NCBI RefSeq assembly: GCF_000337535.1
Contig: NZ_AOIP01000029.1
Location: 53,615 to 117,614 of the forward strand
Source: Natrialba aegyptia DSM 13077
GTDB lineage: Archaea > Halobacteriota > Halobacteria > Halobacteriales > Natrialbaceae
Length of the DNA: 64,000 bases
Reading direction: 5' to 3'
The stretch's first letter is position 1. Every line of letters starts with the position of its first letter. Below are positions 63,172-64,000 of this stretch, one piece after another. The notes beneath the pieces were generated by a model. That model was not told the origin of the DNA. It searched no databases and saw only the letters and a program-made list of their open reading frames with translations. The translations under genes were made by a program, and so were the position numbers.

Positions 63172-63519
63172 ATGGTGATGGAACGCTGGGGCTGGCTCAT
63201 CGGATACGTGATCGTGTTTGCCCTTCTCCATCTGCTATTGTACTACGTCTACGTGCGCCGCGCCGACGGTGACGAGGCGAGGTCACCCTCGCTCGCCGAC
63301 CCCAATCGTGGCCCCTCACACGTCTCGCGCCACGCCGATCGGTATCCCGGGAACACTGACGAATCCGGAGATGCCAGTGATGCCGGCGACCCATCGGCTC
63401 ACAACACGGATCGCGAACTCGACGGGGAGACGATGCGGTGTCCCCACTGCGGGGCACAGAACGTAGCCGATCAGACGTATACGTACTGCTGGAACTGCGT
63501 GACGACGTTACGGCGGTAA
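63172..63519 (+). CDS. Membrane protein with C-terminal zinc ribbon
   Basis: The 115-aa protein has an N-terminal transmembrane helix (LIGYVIVFALLHLLLYYVYV), a polar linker and a C-terminal zinc ribbon with CPHCGAQNVAD and CWNCVTTLRR. An ATG at 63178 is an alternative start. It resembles a haloarchaeal membrane zinc-ribbon family (DUF7577, from memory). The function is unknown. Confidence 0.75.
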   Translation: MVMERWGWLIGYVIVFALLHLLLYYVYVRRADGDEARSPSLADPNRGPSHVSRHADRYPGNTDESGDASDAGDPSAHNTDRELDGETMRCPHCGAQNVADQTYTYCWNCVTTLRR

Positions 63520-63573
63520 CACGTGGACCTGCGGGCATGGACTGTCGTCGAGATGCCGGACTCGGTTAGAGAT

Positions 63574-63610
63574 GAGCGTGATTACGGTCAGAAGCGAGCG
63601 TGATTACGGT
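63574..63610. repeat. 15-bp direct repeat at the end of the last gene
   Basis: GAGCGTGATTACGGT occurs at 63574-63588 and again at 63596-63610 with identical sequence. The second copy includes the stop codon (TTA at 63604-63606, minus strand) of the last gene. Confidence 0.7.
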
Positions 63611-63981
63611 GATGTCGTTGACGAGTCGGTGTGGTAGCTCGTCCCGGTAGTCGCCGTCTCGCCGGCCGAGAGCGCAGTGGCCAGCGTTTCGAGGTGGTCG
63701 ATACCAACGATAGCGAGGACGGCGCCGTCGTTCTCCGCGCGGATTTCGGTCAGTCGGTCGATCATACAGCGCTCGCGAGTCTCGTCTCGATAGGCGAGCG
63801 CGCTATCGTCCGTCTGGACGCTTCCGAGGAGCGCCTGGACGCTCGCGACGTGAGCGCGCTCGTGAGCAGCCTGCGTTTCCGGCGGGTCATCGAAGTCGCA
63901 GTCGTACTCGATCGGGTCGCCTCGCGTGATCGTCATCGAGGTTGCGTGTGTCAGCGTCGCCGCGATGCGACAGCGCAGTGC
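63604..63981 (-). CDS. Partial gene, cut by the contig end; possible TraB-like protein
   Basis: The frame runs from the adapter junction to a stop at 63604. The readable protein includes MTITRGDPIEYDCDF, then YRDETRERCMIDRLTEI and NDGAVLAIVGIDHLETLATA. The sequence RxxxM..RL...GxVLAIVGxxHL weakly resembles the end of TraB/PrgY-type proteins. The true start lies beyond the window; MTITRGDP (63936) is a possible internal start. The five residues MYKRQ that would begin the frame if read into 63982-64000 are adapter-encoded. Confidence 0.55.
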   Translation of the reverse strand, partial: ALRCRIAATLTHATSMTITRGDPIEYDCDFDDPPETQAAHERAHVASVQALLGSVQTDDSALAYRDETRERCMIDRLTEIRAENDGAVLAIVGIDHLETLATALSAGETATTGTSYHTDSSTTSP

Positions 63982-64000
63982 CTGTCTCTTATACACATCT
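63982..64000. other. Sequencing adapter (Nextera/Tn5 mosaic end), not genomic
   Basis: CTGTCTCTTATACACATCT is exactly the 19-bp Tn5 mosaic-end sequence used in Nextera libraries. It forms the extreme end of the window; its reverse complement translates to MYKRQ, a well-known artifact start in databases. It should be trimmed. Confidence 0.97.

Noticed and set aside
63604..63996. Protein beginning MYKRQ at the right end
   Set aside because: These residues come from the adapter, not from the genome.

Overview
The window comes from a halophilic archaeon (class Halobacteria; a Natrialbales-type genome is my inference, not tested). The evidence is high-GC coding sequence with acidic proteins, Tat-lipoproteins with LAGC or LSGC lipoboxes, leaderless promoters with a TATA element about 25-30 nt before the start, a nine-subunit archaeal A-type ATPase set, a PanB-like proteasome ATPase, the SAMP-activating E1 enzyme UbaA, a pyruvoyl arginine decarboxylase and several haloarchaeal zinc micro-proteins. 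The last 19 bases (63982-64000) match the Nextera/Tn5 mosaic-end adapter, so the right edge is a contig end and not genome.

Layout. 1-6.4 kb: an alkaline-phosphatase-superfamily sulfatase-like enzyme, a 108-bp MITE-like element, then a tight five-gene minus-strand operon (DUF1059-like micro-protein, OsmC, ArsM-like methyltransferase, two membrane proteins) behind a strong inverted repeat. A second hairpin element sits against the stop codon of a FilR1-type regulator. 6.4-17 kb: mostly housekeeping genes (nucleoside hydrolase, TruA, M28 peptidase, oligoendopeptidase F, PanB, arginine decarboxylase). 17-29.5 kb: the ATPase genes atpHIKECFAB on the minus strand, with atpD separated from atpB by an acyl-CoA ligase and two small genes. 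A quinone-type methyltransferase resembling plant VTE3 diverges from atpH. 29.5-34 kb: surface genes (type IV pilin, secreted protein, membrane-anchored winged-helix regulator, lipoprotein).

34-48 kb: a COG2108-type radical SAM protein, a DUF373 membrane protein, an isoprenyl diphosphate synthase, a lipoprotein solute receptor translationally coupled to a chemotaxis transducer, etfBA, a TRAM protein, a Tfx regulator with a coupled upstream mini-ORF, a divergent SDR, an internally duplicated membrane protein and UbaA. 48-60 kb: two zinc micro-proteins, a UvrD-type helicase, an M24-fold protein that has lost most metal ligands, riboflavin synthase, an HD hydrolase, a PrsW-type protease, a FAU-1-like RNase, a Nudix hydrolase, a BASS transporter and an aldo/keto reductase. 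60.2-61.85 kb: a visibly AT-rich island with one Tat-exported protein and a decayed IS transposase. 61.8-64 kb: small membrane proteins, a hexapeptide acetyltransferase and a gene cut by the adapter.

Functionally the region combines energy conversion (A-ATPase, ETF, quinone methylation), protein turnover (PAN, PepF, M28, SAMP activation), RNA modification or processing, and envelope or sensing functions. The parts least explained by known biology are the five-gene OsmC/ArsM-like operon with its operator, the pilin plus membrane-wHTH cluster, and the duplicated membrane protein at 46-47 kb.
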